Below are positions 13,138 to 21,058 of a stretch of DNA of 64,000 nucleotides, in pieces. The position numbers and the translations under genes are program-made. The DNA lies in the NCBI GenBank assembly GCA_030602315.1, contig JAUVZY010000012.1, positions 22,263 to 86,262 on the forward strand, given 5' to 3'. How positions within the stretch are numbered: the first letter of the stretch is position 1; every line of letters begins with the position of its first letter. Below the pieces are notes generated by a model. That model was not told the DNA's origin and made no database searches. It was given only the letters and a program-made list of their open reading frames with translations. This stretch comes from Pseudomonadaceae bacterium. GTDB taxonomy: Bacteria > Pseudomonadota > Gammaproteobacteria > Pseudomonadales > Pseudomonadaceae.

Positions 13138-14664
13138 TTAGTCCTTGAGGAAGGCTTTGAAGCGGAACAGTTCGGTCAGCCGGTAGCCGCGGTAACGACC
13201 CATCGCCAGCATGAAGCCCACCAGAATCATCAGCACCGCCGGGAAGGTGAACACGAAGTACACCAGTTCCGGGATGTTCATCAGCAGGTGCGCCAGCGAG
13301 CCGGCGATGATGGTGCCGACCGCCACCTTGAAGGCATGGCCGCCGCCGCGCTCTTCCCAGGTGATGGACAGGCGCTCGATGGTCATGGTCAGGATCACCA
13401 TGGGGAACAGCGACACGGACAGCCCGCGCTCCAGGCCGAGCTTGTGGCTGAACAGGCTGATCGCCGCGATCAGCACCACCACGAAGGTCAGCACCACTGA
13501 CAGGCGCGGCAGCATCTGTAGCTTCAGGTGCTCCAGATAGGAGCGCAGCGACAGGCCGAGCGCAGTGATCAGGGTGAACAGGATGATGCCAAAGCCCAGC
13601 TGGGTTTCGCGGAAGGCCAGCGCGATCAGCACCGGGGTGAAGGTGCCGAGGGTCTGGATGCCGACCAGGTTGCGCAGGATCAGGATCACCAGCACGCCGA
13701 TCGGGATCATGATCATGATCTGGTAGGTCTGCTGGGTGGACAGCGGCAGGCCGTACAGCGAGTACTCGAGGAACTCTGCATCGGTGTTGGCGTCAGTAAG
13801 CTGTGCCAGGCGAATCGCGTTGATTTCGCTGTTGTTCAGCGTAAAGCTGACGCGCTCGGCGCGACCGCCTTCGACGGTCAGCAGCGGGGCGTCGCCCAGC
13901 CACCAGATCAGGCGGTTCTGCGGCAGGCCCTGTTCGCCGGTCTGCGGATTGAAGTAGAGCCAGCGCTGGCCGTTGAAGCTGCGCAGCCACAGTTCGGGGG
14001 TCTGCTCGATGCCACTTTCCAGGCGAATGGTGTGCACGCGCTCCATCGGTACATGGGCGATGGAGAGGATCAGCTCGATGACCCGCGCCTTGTTGGCGGC
14101 CGAGGCGTCGCCGCCCAGCAGCAGCTTCACGTTGTCATCGTTGGTGTTGTTGACGCGCTTGATCGCTTCGCTGATGAAGGTTTCCACATCCGCCGAGTGT
14201 TGGCGGATCGGCGAGAGCAGGGCTTCGGCGGCGATCTTCTCGGCACCCTCCACCGGTATGCTGTCACGGAAGGTCGGGCCCTTGGCCTTTTCGACTTCGC
14301 CGCTATAACGCTTGGTCATCACCAGGCGGTAGTACAGCGTCTGCTTGCCGTTGGCGCGGCGCGCCGACCAGGTCACGCGGCGGTTGCCATCCACGCGGTT
14401 GACGCTGACGCCGTAGTTGTTGGAGATGAAGCTCTCGTTGAGGCTGACGAACTCCTGATTCAGCGGTGGCACGAACATCTGCACCTTCACCGGTCCGCCC
14501 TGCGAGGCGACGAACTCGACCCGGGTATCGATGTTCCACAGGTCGTCCGTTTCGTTCTCGGTGACCGGAATACCCAGCACGAAGATCTGATAGGCGGTGA
14601 TGCCGACGCCCAGAACGACGAGCAGCAGGATGAGAATTCTCAGGTGCAGGGTAAGCGCGCGCAT
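13138..14664 (-). CDS. Inactive transglutaminase fused to seven transmembrane helices
   Basis: Membrane protein of 508 residues. One N-terminal transmembrane helix (about residues 8-28) is followed by a periplasmic transglutaminase-like domain (about 40-290) and a C-terminal bundle of about seven hydrophobic helices (about 312-495). No Cys-His-Asp triad can be recognised in the soluble domain, in keeping with the family description of an inactive transglutaminase. The domain may hold or present a peptide. It follows the RimB-like protease by 8 bp and precedes the ATP-grasp ligase by 3 bp, so the three are almost certainly cotranscribed. Function unknown. Confidence 0.85.
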   Translation of the reverse strand: MRALTLHLRILILLLVVLGVGITAYQIFVLGIPVTENETDDLWNIDTRVEFVASQGGPVKVQMFVPPLNQEFVSLNESFISNNYGVSVNRVDGNRRVTWSARRANGKQTLYYRLVMTKRYSGEVEKAKGPTFRDSIPVEGAEKIAAEALLSPIRQHSADVETFISEAIKRVNNTNDDNVKLLLGGDASAANKARVIELILSIAHVPMERVHTIRLESGIEQTPELWLRSFNGQRWLYFNPQTGEQGLPQNRLIWWLGDAPLLTVEGGRAERVSFTLNNSEINAIRLAQLTDANTDAEFLEYSLYGLPLSTQQTYQIMIMIPIGVLVILILRNLVGIQTLGTFTPVLIALAFRETQLGFGIILFTLITALGLSLRSYLEHLKLQMLPRLSVVLTFVVVLIAAISLFSHKLGLERGLSVSLFPMVILTMTIERLSITWEERGGGHAFKVAVGTIIAGSLAHLLMNIPELVYFVFTFPAVLMILVGFMLAMGRYRGYRLTELFRFKAFLKD

Positions 14665-14672
14665 AGCGGTTT

Positions 14673-15203
14673 CTACTCGTTGTCGTCAGTGCAGGCGGGT
14701 TCGGCCGAGGCAAAGGTGAGGCTGGGGTCGACGATGGCGCCGAAGTCCGCGAGGGCATCCGAGCCGATCAGAAGGGGGTACTTGAAGGCGCTACGATCGG
14801 TGAGGTTCACCTCGACACGACGCAGCGACTCGCCCAGGCACATGTCCAGTTCGACGACAGGGCGGGGGGTGTAGCTCTTGCCGCGCTCGGGTGAAAAATC
14901 ACCCGAGCGACGCTTGATCTTGCTGACGCGCGACAGCGGCCGCTCGATGGCCGGGCCGGGATTGTCGACAGTTCCCAGGGTGAAGCGAACCCAGGGTTCA
15001 CCTTCGCGCTCGAAATGCTCGATGTCCAGCGCGCTCAGCGAGGCGGTTTGAGCGCCGGTATCGAGTTTCGCCGCCAGTTCGATGCCGAGCGTCGGCAGGG
15101 ACACGCGCTCGTTAAGGCCGAAAATGGTCTTTTCTTTGGCGAGGCTGGCGCCGGTGGGGATGAGCAGGCAAAACGAAAGCAGGAAGTAGGGAATCAGTCT
15201 CAT
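14673..15203 (-). CDS. Secreted RimB-like (retropepsin-fold) protease
   Basis: Exported protein of 176 residues in the RimK-associated zinc-protease family (often annotated ATP-dependent zinc protease). The N-terminus (residues 1-22, MRLIPYFLLSFCLLIP...SLA) is a signal peptide. The domain has the aspartic-protease-like motif LDTGAQT with D48, T49, G50 and A51, and the late motif LLIGSDAL. The ATG at 15203 has AGGA close upstream; an ATG at 15218 is possible. It is the first gene of an operon with the 7TM transglutaminase, ATP-grasp ligase and pabB. The DTGA motif suggests aspartic rather than zinc catalysis; the substrate is unknown. Confidence 0.82.
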   Translation of the reverse strand: MRLIPYFLLSFCLLIPTGASLAKEKTIFGLNERVSLPTLGIELAAKLDTGAQTASLSALDIEHFEREGEPWVRFTLGTVDNPGPAIERPLSRVSKIKRRSGDFSPERGKSYTPRPVVELDMCLGESLRRVEVNLTDRSAFKYPLLIGSDALADFGAIVDPSLTFASAEPACTDDNE

Positions 15204-15384
15204 AAATCCTGAACGCATGGAGAGTCGAGAATCGACGGGCCGGGCTTTGGGCCCGGATTGCCAGAATGGCTTCGAGACGAAAGCTGCCTAGTGCAACGGG
15301 CTGGCATTCTAGCATGGCGCATGGCGTGGGTTAACTGTGCCGGCGGCGTGCTGATGAGGTGGTGTACGACGAAGGTCCAACGGC

Positions 15385-15400
15385 AGATTGTCGACAATCT
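15385..15400. promoter_or_regulatory. Palindromic operator for the prp GntR regulator (distal)
   Basis: AGATTGTCGACAATCT is a perfect 16-bp palindrome 73 bp upstream of the GntR gene. TTGTCGACAA-type palindromes are common operators of FadR/FCD-type GntR proteins. Together with the second TGTCGACA site it probably mediates autoregulation of the prp operon. Confidence 0.65.
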
Positions 15401-15461
15401 ATCGGTGGGTGATTGACTCCTGCGCTCGGTCAGCCTAGTTTTCACCCCACGAAAATCCCGA

Positions 15462-15471
15462 GTGTCGACAC
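15462..15471. promoter_or_regulatory. Palindromic operator for the prp GntR regulator (proximal)
   Basis: GTGTCGACAC shares the TGTCGACA core with the upstream 16-bp palindrome, 69 bp centre to centre, and ends one base before the GntR start codon, where binding would block transcription or translation initiation. Confidence 0.55.
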
Positions 15472-15472
15472 G

Positions 15473-16183
15473 ATGCAGCCGACCATTGATCCGCTTTTTA
15501 TCCAGCAGGATGAGGGAGGGACGCTCTCCGAGCACGTCTTCCGGCAGATCCAGGGTGCCATCGTGCGTGGCGAGATTCCGCCGGGGGCAAAAATCTCCGA
15601 ACCGGAGCTGGCCCGTACCTATGGCATCAGTCGCGGCCCGCTGCGCGAGGCGATCCACCGGCTCGAGGGTCAGAAGCTTTTGGTGCGAGTGCCGCACGTG
15701 GGCGCGCGGGTGGTTTCGCTCACCCATGGCGAACTGCTCGAGCTGTACGAAATCCGTGAATCGCTCGAAGGCATGGCCTGTCGACTAGCGGCCGAGCGCA
15801 TGTCCCAGGCCGAGATCGACGAACTGCGTCGGGTGCTCGATACCCACGAGCGCGACGAGGCGTTTCGCGCCGGCGTTGGTTACTACCAGCAGGAAGGCGA
15901 CTTCGATTTCCACTACCGGATCATCCAGGGCTCGCGCAACAGCACCCTCGCCCGAATGCTCTGCGGCGAGCTGTATCAGCTGGTGCGGATGTACCGCATC
16001 CAGTACTCGACCACGCCGAACCGCCCGCGCCAGGCGTTCAACGAGCACCACCGCATACTCGATGCCATCGCCGACCGTGACGGCGAACTGGCCGAACTGC
16101 TGATGCGCCGGCACATCGCTGCCTCGCGTCGCAACGTCGAGCAGCACCACCAGGACCATCAGGACAACAGCAACAAGAGGTGA
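15473..16183 (+). CDS. GntR-family (FCD) regulator of the propionate operon
   Basis: Transcription factor of 236 residues. An N-terminal winged helix (about residues 15-80, with EPELARTYGISRGPLREAI) is followed by an all-helical FCD ligand domain (about 95-225). Its stop is 3 bp from prpB, so it is cotranscribed with the 2-methylcitrate genes and probably represses them, as GntR-type regulators of prp do in other pseudomonads. The ATG at 15473 is preferred to an in-frame TTG 60 bp upstream, which would lie between the two operator palindromes. The ligand, likely a methylcitrate-cycle intermediate, is inferred. Confidence 0.88.
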   Translation: MQPTIDPLFIQQDEGGTLSEHVFRQIQGAIVRGEIPPGAKISEPELARTYGISRGPLREAIHRLEGQKLLVRVPHVGARVVSLTHGELLELYEIRESLEGMACRLAAERMSQAEIDELRRVLDTHERDEAFRAGVGYYQQEGDFDFHYRIIQGSRNSTLARMLCGELYQLVRMYRIQYSTTPNRPRQAFNEHHRILDAIADRDGELAELLMRRHIAASRRNVEQHHQDHQDNSNKR

Positions 16184-16186
16184 GCA

Positions 16187-17074
16187 ATGAGTCAGATATC
16201 TGCCGGCCAGCGTTTCCGTGACGCGGTGGCCACCGAGCATCCGCTGCAGGTCGTAGGCACGATCAACGCGAACCATGCGCTGCTGGCCAAGCGCGCCGGC
16301 TTCAAGGCCATCTATCTGTCCGGCGGCGGCGTCGCGGCTGGGTCGCTCGGCCTGCCGGACCTCGGCATCACCGGCCTGGACGACGTACTGACCGACGTGC
16401 GCCGCATCACCGATGTCTGCGATCTGCCGCTGCTGGTGGACGTGGATACCGGTTTTGGCTCGTCGTTCTTCAACGTCGCGCGTACCGTCAAGTCGATGAT
16501 CAAGTTCGGCGCCGCGGCAATCCACATCGAGGACCAGGTCGGCGCCAAGCGCTGCGGCCATCGTCCGAACAAGGAAATCGTCAGCCAGCAGGAGATGGTC
16601 GACCGCGTCAAGGCGGCCGTCGACGCACGTACCGATGACAGCTTCGTGATCATGGCGCGGACCGACGCGCTGGCGGTCGAAGGTCTGCAGTCGGCGATCG
16701 ATCGCGCCTGTGCCTGCGTCGAAGCCGGCGCGGACATGATCTTCCCCGAAGCCATGACCGAGCTGCCGATGTACCGCGAGTTCGCCGCGGCGGTGAAGGT
16801 GCCGGTGCTGGCCAACATCACCGAATTCGGTGCCACCCCGCTGTACACCACCGAAGAGCTGGCCGGTGCCGACGTGTCGCTGGTGCTGTATCCGCTGTCG
16901 GCGTTCCGCGCCATGAACAAGGCGGCCGAGAACGTCTACAACGCGATTCGTCGCGATGGCACCCAGAAGAATGTGATCGACACCATGCAGACGCGCATGG
17001 AGCTCTACGATCGCATCGACTACCACACCTACGAGCAGAAGCTCGACGCGCTGTTCGCGCAGAAGAAGAGCTGA
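16187..17074 (+). CDS. prpB: 2-methylisocitrate lyase PrpB
   Basis: Lyase of 295 residues that splits 2-methylisocitrate into pyruvate and succinate, the last step of the methylcitrate cycle for propionate use. The catalytic signature KRCGH is at residues 121-125, and the Mg-binding region includes DVDTGFG (85-91). Length matches PrpB (isocitrate lyases are much longer). It is preceded by GAGGTGAG and lies immediately after the GntR gene; prpC follows after 63 bp. Confidence 0.96.
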   Translation: MSQISAGQRFRDAVATEHPLQVVGTINANHALLAKRAGFKAIYLSGGGVAAGSLGLPDLGITGLDDVLTDVRRITDVCDLPLLVDVDTGFGSSFFNVARTVKSMIKFGAAAIHIEDQVGAKRCGHRPNKEIVSQQEMVDRVKAAVDARTDDSFVIMARTDALAVEGLQSAIDRACACVEAGADMIFPEAMTELPMYREFAAAVKVPVLANITEFGATPLYTTEELAGADVSLVLYPLSAFRAMNKAAENVYNAIRRDGTQKNVIDTMQTRMELYDRIDYHTYEQKLDALFAQKKS

Positions 17075-17137
17075 TCTTCGCTTAACGCATCAATCAGCGT
17101 CTTTCCCTACAAAAAGTCCAAGACGAGGAACCAAGCA

Positions 17138-18265
17138 ATGGCAGAAGCAAAAGTACTCACTGGCGCCGGCCTGCGCGGCCAGATCGCTGGCCAGACGGCC
17201 CTGTCCACCGTCGGCAAGGCCGGTGCGGGGCTGACCTACCGTGGCTACGACGTCCGTGAGCTGGCCAAAGACTGCCGGTTTGAAGAAGTCGCCTACCTGC
17301 TGTTCTACGGCGAGCTGCCGACCCAGGCCCAGCTGGATGCCTACCTGAGCGAGCTGGCCGGCATGCGCGACCTGCCACAGGCTCTGAAGGAAGTGCTCGA
17401 GCGTATTCCGGCCAGCGCCCACCCGATGGACGTCATGCGTACCGGCTGCTCCATGCTGGGCAACCTGGAGCCGGAAGAGAGCTTCGAGCAGCAGCTGCTG
17501 AAGGCTAACCGCCTGATGGCCGCCTTCCCGGCGATCATGTGCTACTGGTATCGCTTCAGCCATGAAGGCGTGCGCATCGAGTGCACGACTGATGCGCCGG
17601 ATCTGGGCAGCCACTTCCTGACCCTGCTGCATGGCAAGGCGCCGAGCGAGCTGCATGCCAAGGTCATGAACGTGTCGCTGATCCTGTACGCAGAGCACGA
17701 GTTCAACGCCTCGACCTTCACCGCCCGCGTGTGTGCCTCGACTCTGTCGGATCTGTTCTCCTGCATCACCGGCGCCATCGGTTCGCTGCGTGGCCCGCTG
17801 CACGGCGGCGCCAACGAGGCAGCGATGGAGATGATCGAGAAGTTCTCCTCGCCGGAAGAAGCCACCGAGGGCACGCTCGCCATGCTGGCGCGCAAGGACA
17901 AGATCATGGGCTTCGGCCATGCGATCTACAGCGTGTCCGACCCGCGTAACGAGGTGATCAAGGGCTGGTCCAAGCTGCTCGCCGAGGAAGTGGGTGACAC
18001 CGTGCTGTTCCCGGTTTCCGAGGCCATCGACAAGGTCATGTGGGAGCAGAAGAAGCTGTTCCCGAACGCCGACTTCTACCATGCGTCCGCCTACAACTTC
18101 ATGGGCATTCCCACCAAGCTGTTCACCCCGATCTTCGTCTGCTCGCGGGTGACTGGCTGGGCTTCCCATGTGTTCGAGCAGCGCAGCAACAACCGCATCA
18201 TCCGCCCGAGCGCCGAGTACATCGGCGTGGAACAGCGTCCGGTCACTCCGATCGCCCAGCGCTGA
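17138..18265 (+). CDS. prpC: 2-methylcitrate synthase PrpC
   Basis: Citrate-synthase-fold enzyme of 375 residues that condenses propionyl-CoA with oxaloacetate. The catalytic residues H222 (LHGGAN), H261 (GFGHAIY) and D312 (NADFYH) sit at the family positions. Length fits the short PrpC class rather than the longer hexameric citrate synthase GltA. An ACGAGGAA ribosome binding site precedes the ATG. It is the second enzyme gene of the prp operon. Confidence 0.96.
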   Translation: MAEAKVLTGAGLRGQIAGQTALSTVGKAGAGLTYRGYDVRELAKDCRFEEVAYLLFYGELPTQAQLDAYLSELAGMRDLPQALKEVLERIPASAHPMDVMRTGCSMLGNLEPEESFEQQLLKANRLMAAFPAIMCYWYRFSHEGVRIECTTDAPDLGSHFLTLLHGKAPSELHAKVMNVSLILYAEHEFNASTFTARVCASTLSDLFSCITGAIGSLRGPLHGGANEAAMEMIEKFSSPEEATEGTLAMLARKDKIMGFGHAIYSVSDPRNEVIKGWSKLLAEEVGDTVLFPVSEAIDKVMWEQKKLFPNADFYHASAYNFMGIPTKLFTPIFVCSRVTGWASHVFEQRSNNRIIRPSAEYIGVEQRPVTPIAQR

Positions 18266-18273
18266 TACGCAAT

Positions 18274-18303
18274 AGGGAGGGCCCTTGCAAAGGGGCTCTC
18301 CCT
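18274..18303 (+). other. Stable hairpin in the prpC-acnD gap
   Basis: AGGGAGGGCCCTT pairs with AAGGGGCTCTCCCT around a 2-nt loop, with one G-T pair and one bulge. It begins just after the prpC stop and is not followed by a T-run. It may be an mRNA processing or 3'-protecting structure that sets the prpC to acnD ratio. Confidence 0.5.
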
Positions 18304-18355
18304 CGGGCGTTTCGTAGAAATCTTTCCGATCGCTATCCGATTGAGTTCCTGCCCA

Positions 18356-20959
18356 ATGAATACTGAATATCGCAAGGCCCTGGCCGGTACCGGCCTGGAT
18401 TACTTCGACACCCGCGCTGCGGTGGAAGCCATCCAGCCGGGTGCCTACGACACGCTGCCGTACACCTCCCGCGTACTGGCCGAGCAATTGGTGCGTCGTT
18501 GCGATCCGGCGATGCTGACCGACTCGCTGAAGCAGATCATCGAGCGCAAGCGTGACCTGGACTTCCCCTGGTACCCGGCGCGTGTGGTTTGCCACGACAT
18601 CCTTGGCCAGACCGCACTGGTCGACCTGGCCGGTCTGCGCGATGCGATTGCCGAGCAGGGCGGCGACCCGTCCAAGGTCAACCCGGTGGTGCCGACGCAG
18701 CTGATCGTCGACCACTCGCTGGCCGTCGAGTACGGTGGCTTCGACCCGGAAGCGTTCGAGAAGAACCGTGCCGTGGAAGAACGCCGCAATGAGGACCGCT
18801 TCCATTTCATCGACTGGACGCGCACCGCGTTCAAGAACGTCGACGTGATCCCCGCCGGTAACGGGATCATGCACCAGATCAACCTGGAGAAGATGTCTCC
18901 GGTGATCCAGGCCCGCGACGGCGTGGCCTTCCCCGACACCTGCGTCGGGACCGACTCGCACACCCCCCACGTCGATGCACTGGGTGTGATCGCCATCGGC
19001 GTCGGCGGCCTGGAGGCCGAGACCGTGATGCTCGGCCGCGCCTCGATGATGCGCCTGCCCGACATCGTCGGCGTACGCCTGACCGGCAAGCGCCAGCCCG
19101 GCATCACCGCCACCGACATCGTCCTGGCGCTGACCGAGTTCCTGCGCAAGGAGCGCGTGGTGGGTGCTTACGTCGAATTCTTCGGCGAGGGCGCCGACAG
19201 CCTGTCCATCGGTGACCGCGCCACCATTTCCAACATGTGCCCGGAATACGGCGCCACCGCCGCGATGTTCTACATCGACCAGCAGACCATCGAATACCTC
19301 AAGCTGACCGGCCGCGAGCCGGAGCAGGTGGCGCTGGTCGAGACCTACGCCAAGACCACCGGGCTGTGGGCGACCGCGCTGGAAACCGCCGAATACGAGC
19401 GCGTGCTGCACTTCGACCTGTCCACCGTCGTGCGCAACATGGCCGGCCCGTCCAACCCGCACAAGCGCCTGCCGACCTCCGCCCTGCACGAGCGCGGCAT
19501 CGCTGATGAAGCCAAGCTGAAGGCCGCCCGCGCCGAAGAGGCCGAAGGTCTGCTGCCGGACGGCGCGGTGATCATTGCCGCCATCACCAGCTGCACCAAC
19601 ACCTCCAACCCGCGAAACGTGGTCGCCGCCGGCCTGCTGGCCAAGAAGGCCAACGAGCTGGGCCTGGTGCGCAAGCCCTGGGTCAAGTCGTCCTTCGCCC
19701 CGGGCTCGAAAGTCGCCAAGCTGTACCTGGAAGAAGCCGGCCTGCTGCCGGAGCTGGAAAAGCTCGGCTTTGGCATCGTCGCCTACGCCTGCACCACCTG
19801 CAACGGCATGTCCGGTGCGCTGGATCCGAAGATCCAGCAGGAAATCATCGACCGCGACCTGTACGCGACCGCCGTGCTTTCGGGTAACCGCAACTTCGAC
19901 GGCCGTATCCACCCGTACGCCAAGCAGGCCTTCCTGGCCTCGCCGCCGCTGGTGGTCGCCTACGCCATCGCCGGTACCGTGCGCTTCGACATCGAGCAGG
20001 ACGTGCTGGGCACCGACAAGAACGGCAACCCGATCACCCTGAAGGACCTGTGGCCGTCCGACGAGGAAATCGACGCCATCGTCGCCGCCTCGGTGAAGCC
20101 CGAGCAGTTCAAGCAGGTGTACATCCCGATGTTCGACCTGGGCACCGTGGAAGAAGCCAAGAGCCCGCTGTACGACTGGCGCCCGATGTCCACCTACATC
20201 CGTCGTCCGCCGTACTGGGAAGGCGCGCTGGCCGGTGAGCGTACCCTCAAGGGCATGCGTCCGCTGGCGATCCTGCCGGACAACATCACCACCGACCACC
20301 TGTCGCCGTCCAATGCGATCCTGCCGGATTCGGCCGCCGGTGAGTACCTGGCCAAGATGGGCCTGCCGGAGGAGGACTTCAACTCCTACGCCACCCACCG
20401 CGGCGACCACCTGACCGCGCAGCGCGCCACCTTCGCCAACCCGCAGTTGGTGAACGAGATGGCCGTGGTCAACGGTGAGGTGAAGAAGGGTTCGCTGGCG
20501 CGTGTCGAGCCGGAAGGCAAGGTCATGCGCATGTGGGAAGCCATCGAGACCTACATGGAGCGCAAGCAGAACCTGATCATCGTCGCCGGTGCCGACTACG
20601 GCCAGGGCAGCTCGCGTGACTGGGCGGCCAAGGGCGTGCGTCTGGCCGGGGTCGAGGCGATCGTCGCCGAGGGCTTCGAGCGCATCCACCGCACCAACCT
20701 GGTCGGCATGGGCGTGCTGCCGCTGGAGTTCAAGCCGGGTACCACCCGCAAGACCCTGGGCCTGGACGGCACCGAGACCTTCGACGTGATCGGCGAGCGC
20801 AAGCCGCGCTGTGACCTGACCCTGGTCATTCATCGCAAGAACGGCGAGACCATCGAGGTGCCGGTGACCTGCCGCCTCGATACCGCCGAAGAAGTCTCGA
20901 TCTACGAAGCCGGCGGCGTGCTGCAGCGCTTCGCCAAGGACTTCCTCGGTCAGGCCTGA
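18356..20959 (+). CDS. acnD: Fe/S-dependent 2-methylcitrate dehydratase AcnD
   Basis: Aconitase-family dehydratase of 867 residues that converts 2-methylcitrate to 2-methyl-aconitate and needs PrpF for the full pathway. The [4Fe-4S] ligands are C413 (SCTNTSN), C479 and C482 (ACTTCNG). The C-terminal swivel domain contains GADYGQGSSRDWAAKG. The ATG giving MNTEYRKAL is chosen; a weaker in-frame start lies 15 bp upstream. It sits in the order prpB-prpC-acnD-prpF. No prpD follows, so dehydration here depends on AcnD. Confidence 0.95.
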   Translation: MNTEYRKALAGTGLDYFDTRAAVEAIQPGAYDTLPYTSRVLAEQLVRRCDPAMLTDSLKQIIERKRDLDFPWYPARVVCHDILGQTALVDLAGLRDAIAEQGGDPSKVNPVVPTQLIVDHSLAVEYGGFDPEAFEKNRAVEERRNEDRFHFIDWTRTAFKNVDVIPAGNGIMHQINLEKMSPVIQARDGVAFPDTCVGTDSHTPHVDALGVIAIGVGGLEAETVMLGRASMMRLPDIVGVRLTGKRQPGITATDIVLALTEFLRKERVVGAYVEFFGEGADSLSIGDRATISNMCPEYGATAAMFYIDQQTIEYLKLTGREPEQVALVETYAKTTGLWATALETAEYERVLHFDLSTVVRNMAGPSNPHKRLPTSALHERGIADEAKLKAARAEEAEGLLPDGAVIIAAITSCTNTSNPRNVVAAGLLAKKANELGLVRKPWVKSSFAPGSKVAKLYLEEAGLLPELEKLGFGIVAYACTTCNGMSGALDPKIQQEIIDRDLYATAVLSGNRNFDGRIHPYAKQAFLASPPLVVAYAIAGTVRFDIEQDVLGTDKNGNPITLKDLWPSDEEIDAIVAASVKPEQFKQVYIPMFDLGTVEEAKSPLYDWRPMSTYIRRPPYWEGALAGERTLKGMRPLAILPDNITTDHLSPSNAILPDSAAGEYLAKMGLPEEDFNSYATHRGDHLTAQRATFANPQLVNEMAVVNGEVKKGSLARVEPEGKVMRMWEAIETYMERKQNLIIVAGADYGQGSSRDWAAKGVRLAGVEAIVAEGFERIHRTNLVGMGVLPLEFKPGTTRKTLGLDGTETFDVIGERKPRCDLTLVIHRKNGETIEVPVTCRLDTAEEVSIYEAGGVLQRFAKDFLGQA

Positions 20960-20966
20960 TCGGTCG

Positions 20967-20990
20967 CCCCGGCCGCCACGGCGGTCGGGG
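20967..20990 (+). other. First hairpin in the acnD-prpF gap
   Basis: CCCCGGCCGCC pairs with GGCGGTCGGGG across a 2-nt AC centre, with one G-T pair, directly after the acnD stop. It is not followed by a T-run, so it is more likely an mRNA stabiliser or processing stem than a terminator. Confidence 0.5.
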
Positions 20991-21012
20991 TGCCGACTCT
21001 GCATTCCATCCT

Positions 21013-21036
21013 CCGAGTCGCCGTCCGGCGGCTCGG
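21013..21036 (+). other. Second hairpin in the acnD-prpF gap
   Basis: CCGAGTCGCCG pairs with CGGCGGCTCGG across a TC centre (11 bp, one T-G pair), followed by TTTC. It lies 22 bp before the prpF start and 22 bp after the first hairpin. The position allows partial termination or masking of the prpF ribosome binding site. Confidence 0.45.
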
Positions 21037-21058
21037 TTTCAAGAGGACGAGCGTTTCC

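Noticed and set aside
15413..15472. A TTG start extending the GntR regulator by 20 residues
   Set aside because: The extension has no helix-turn-helix features and would begin between the two operator palindromes; the ATG at 15473 gives the normal family length.
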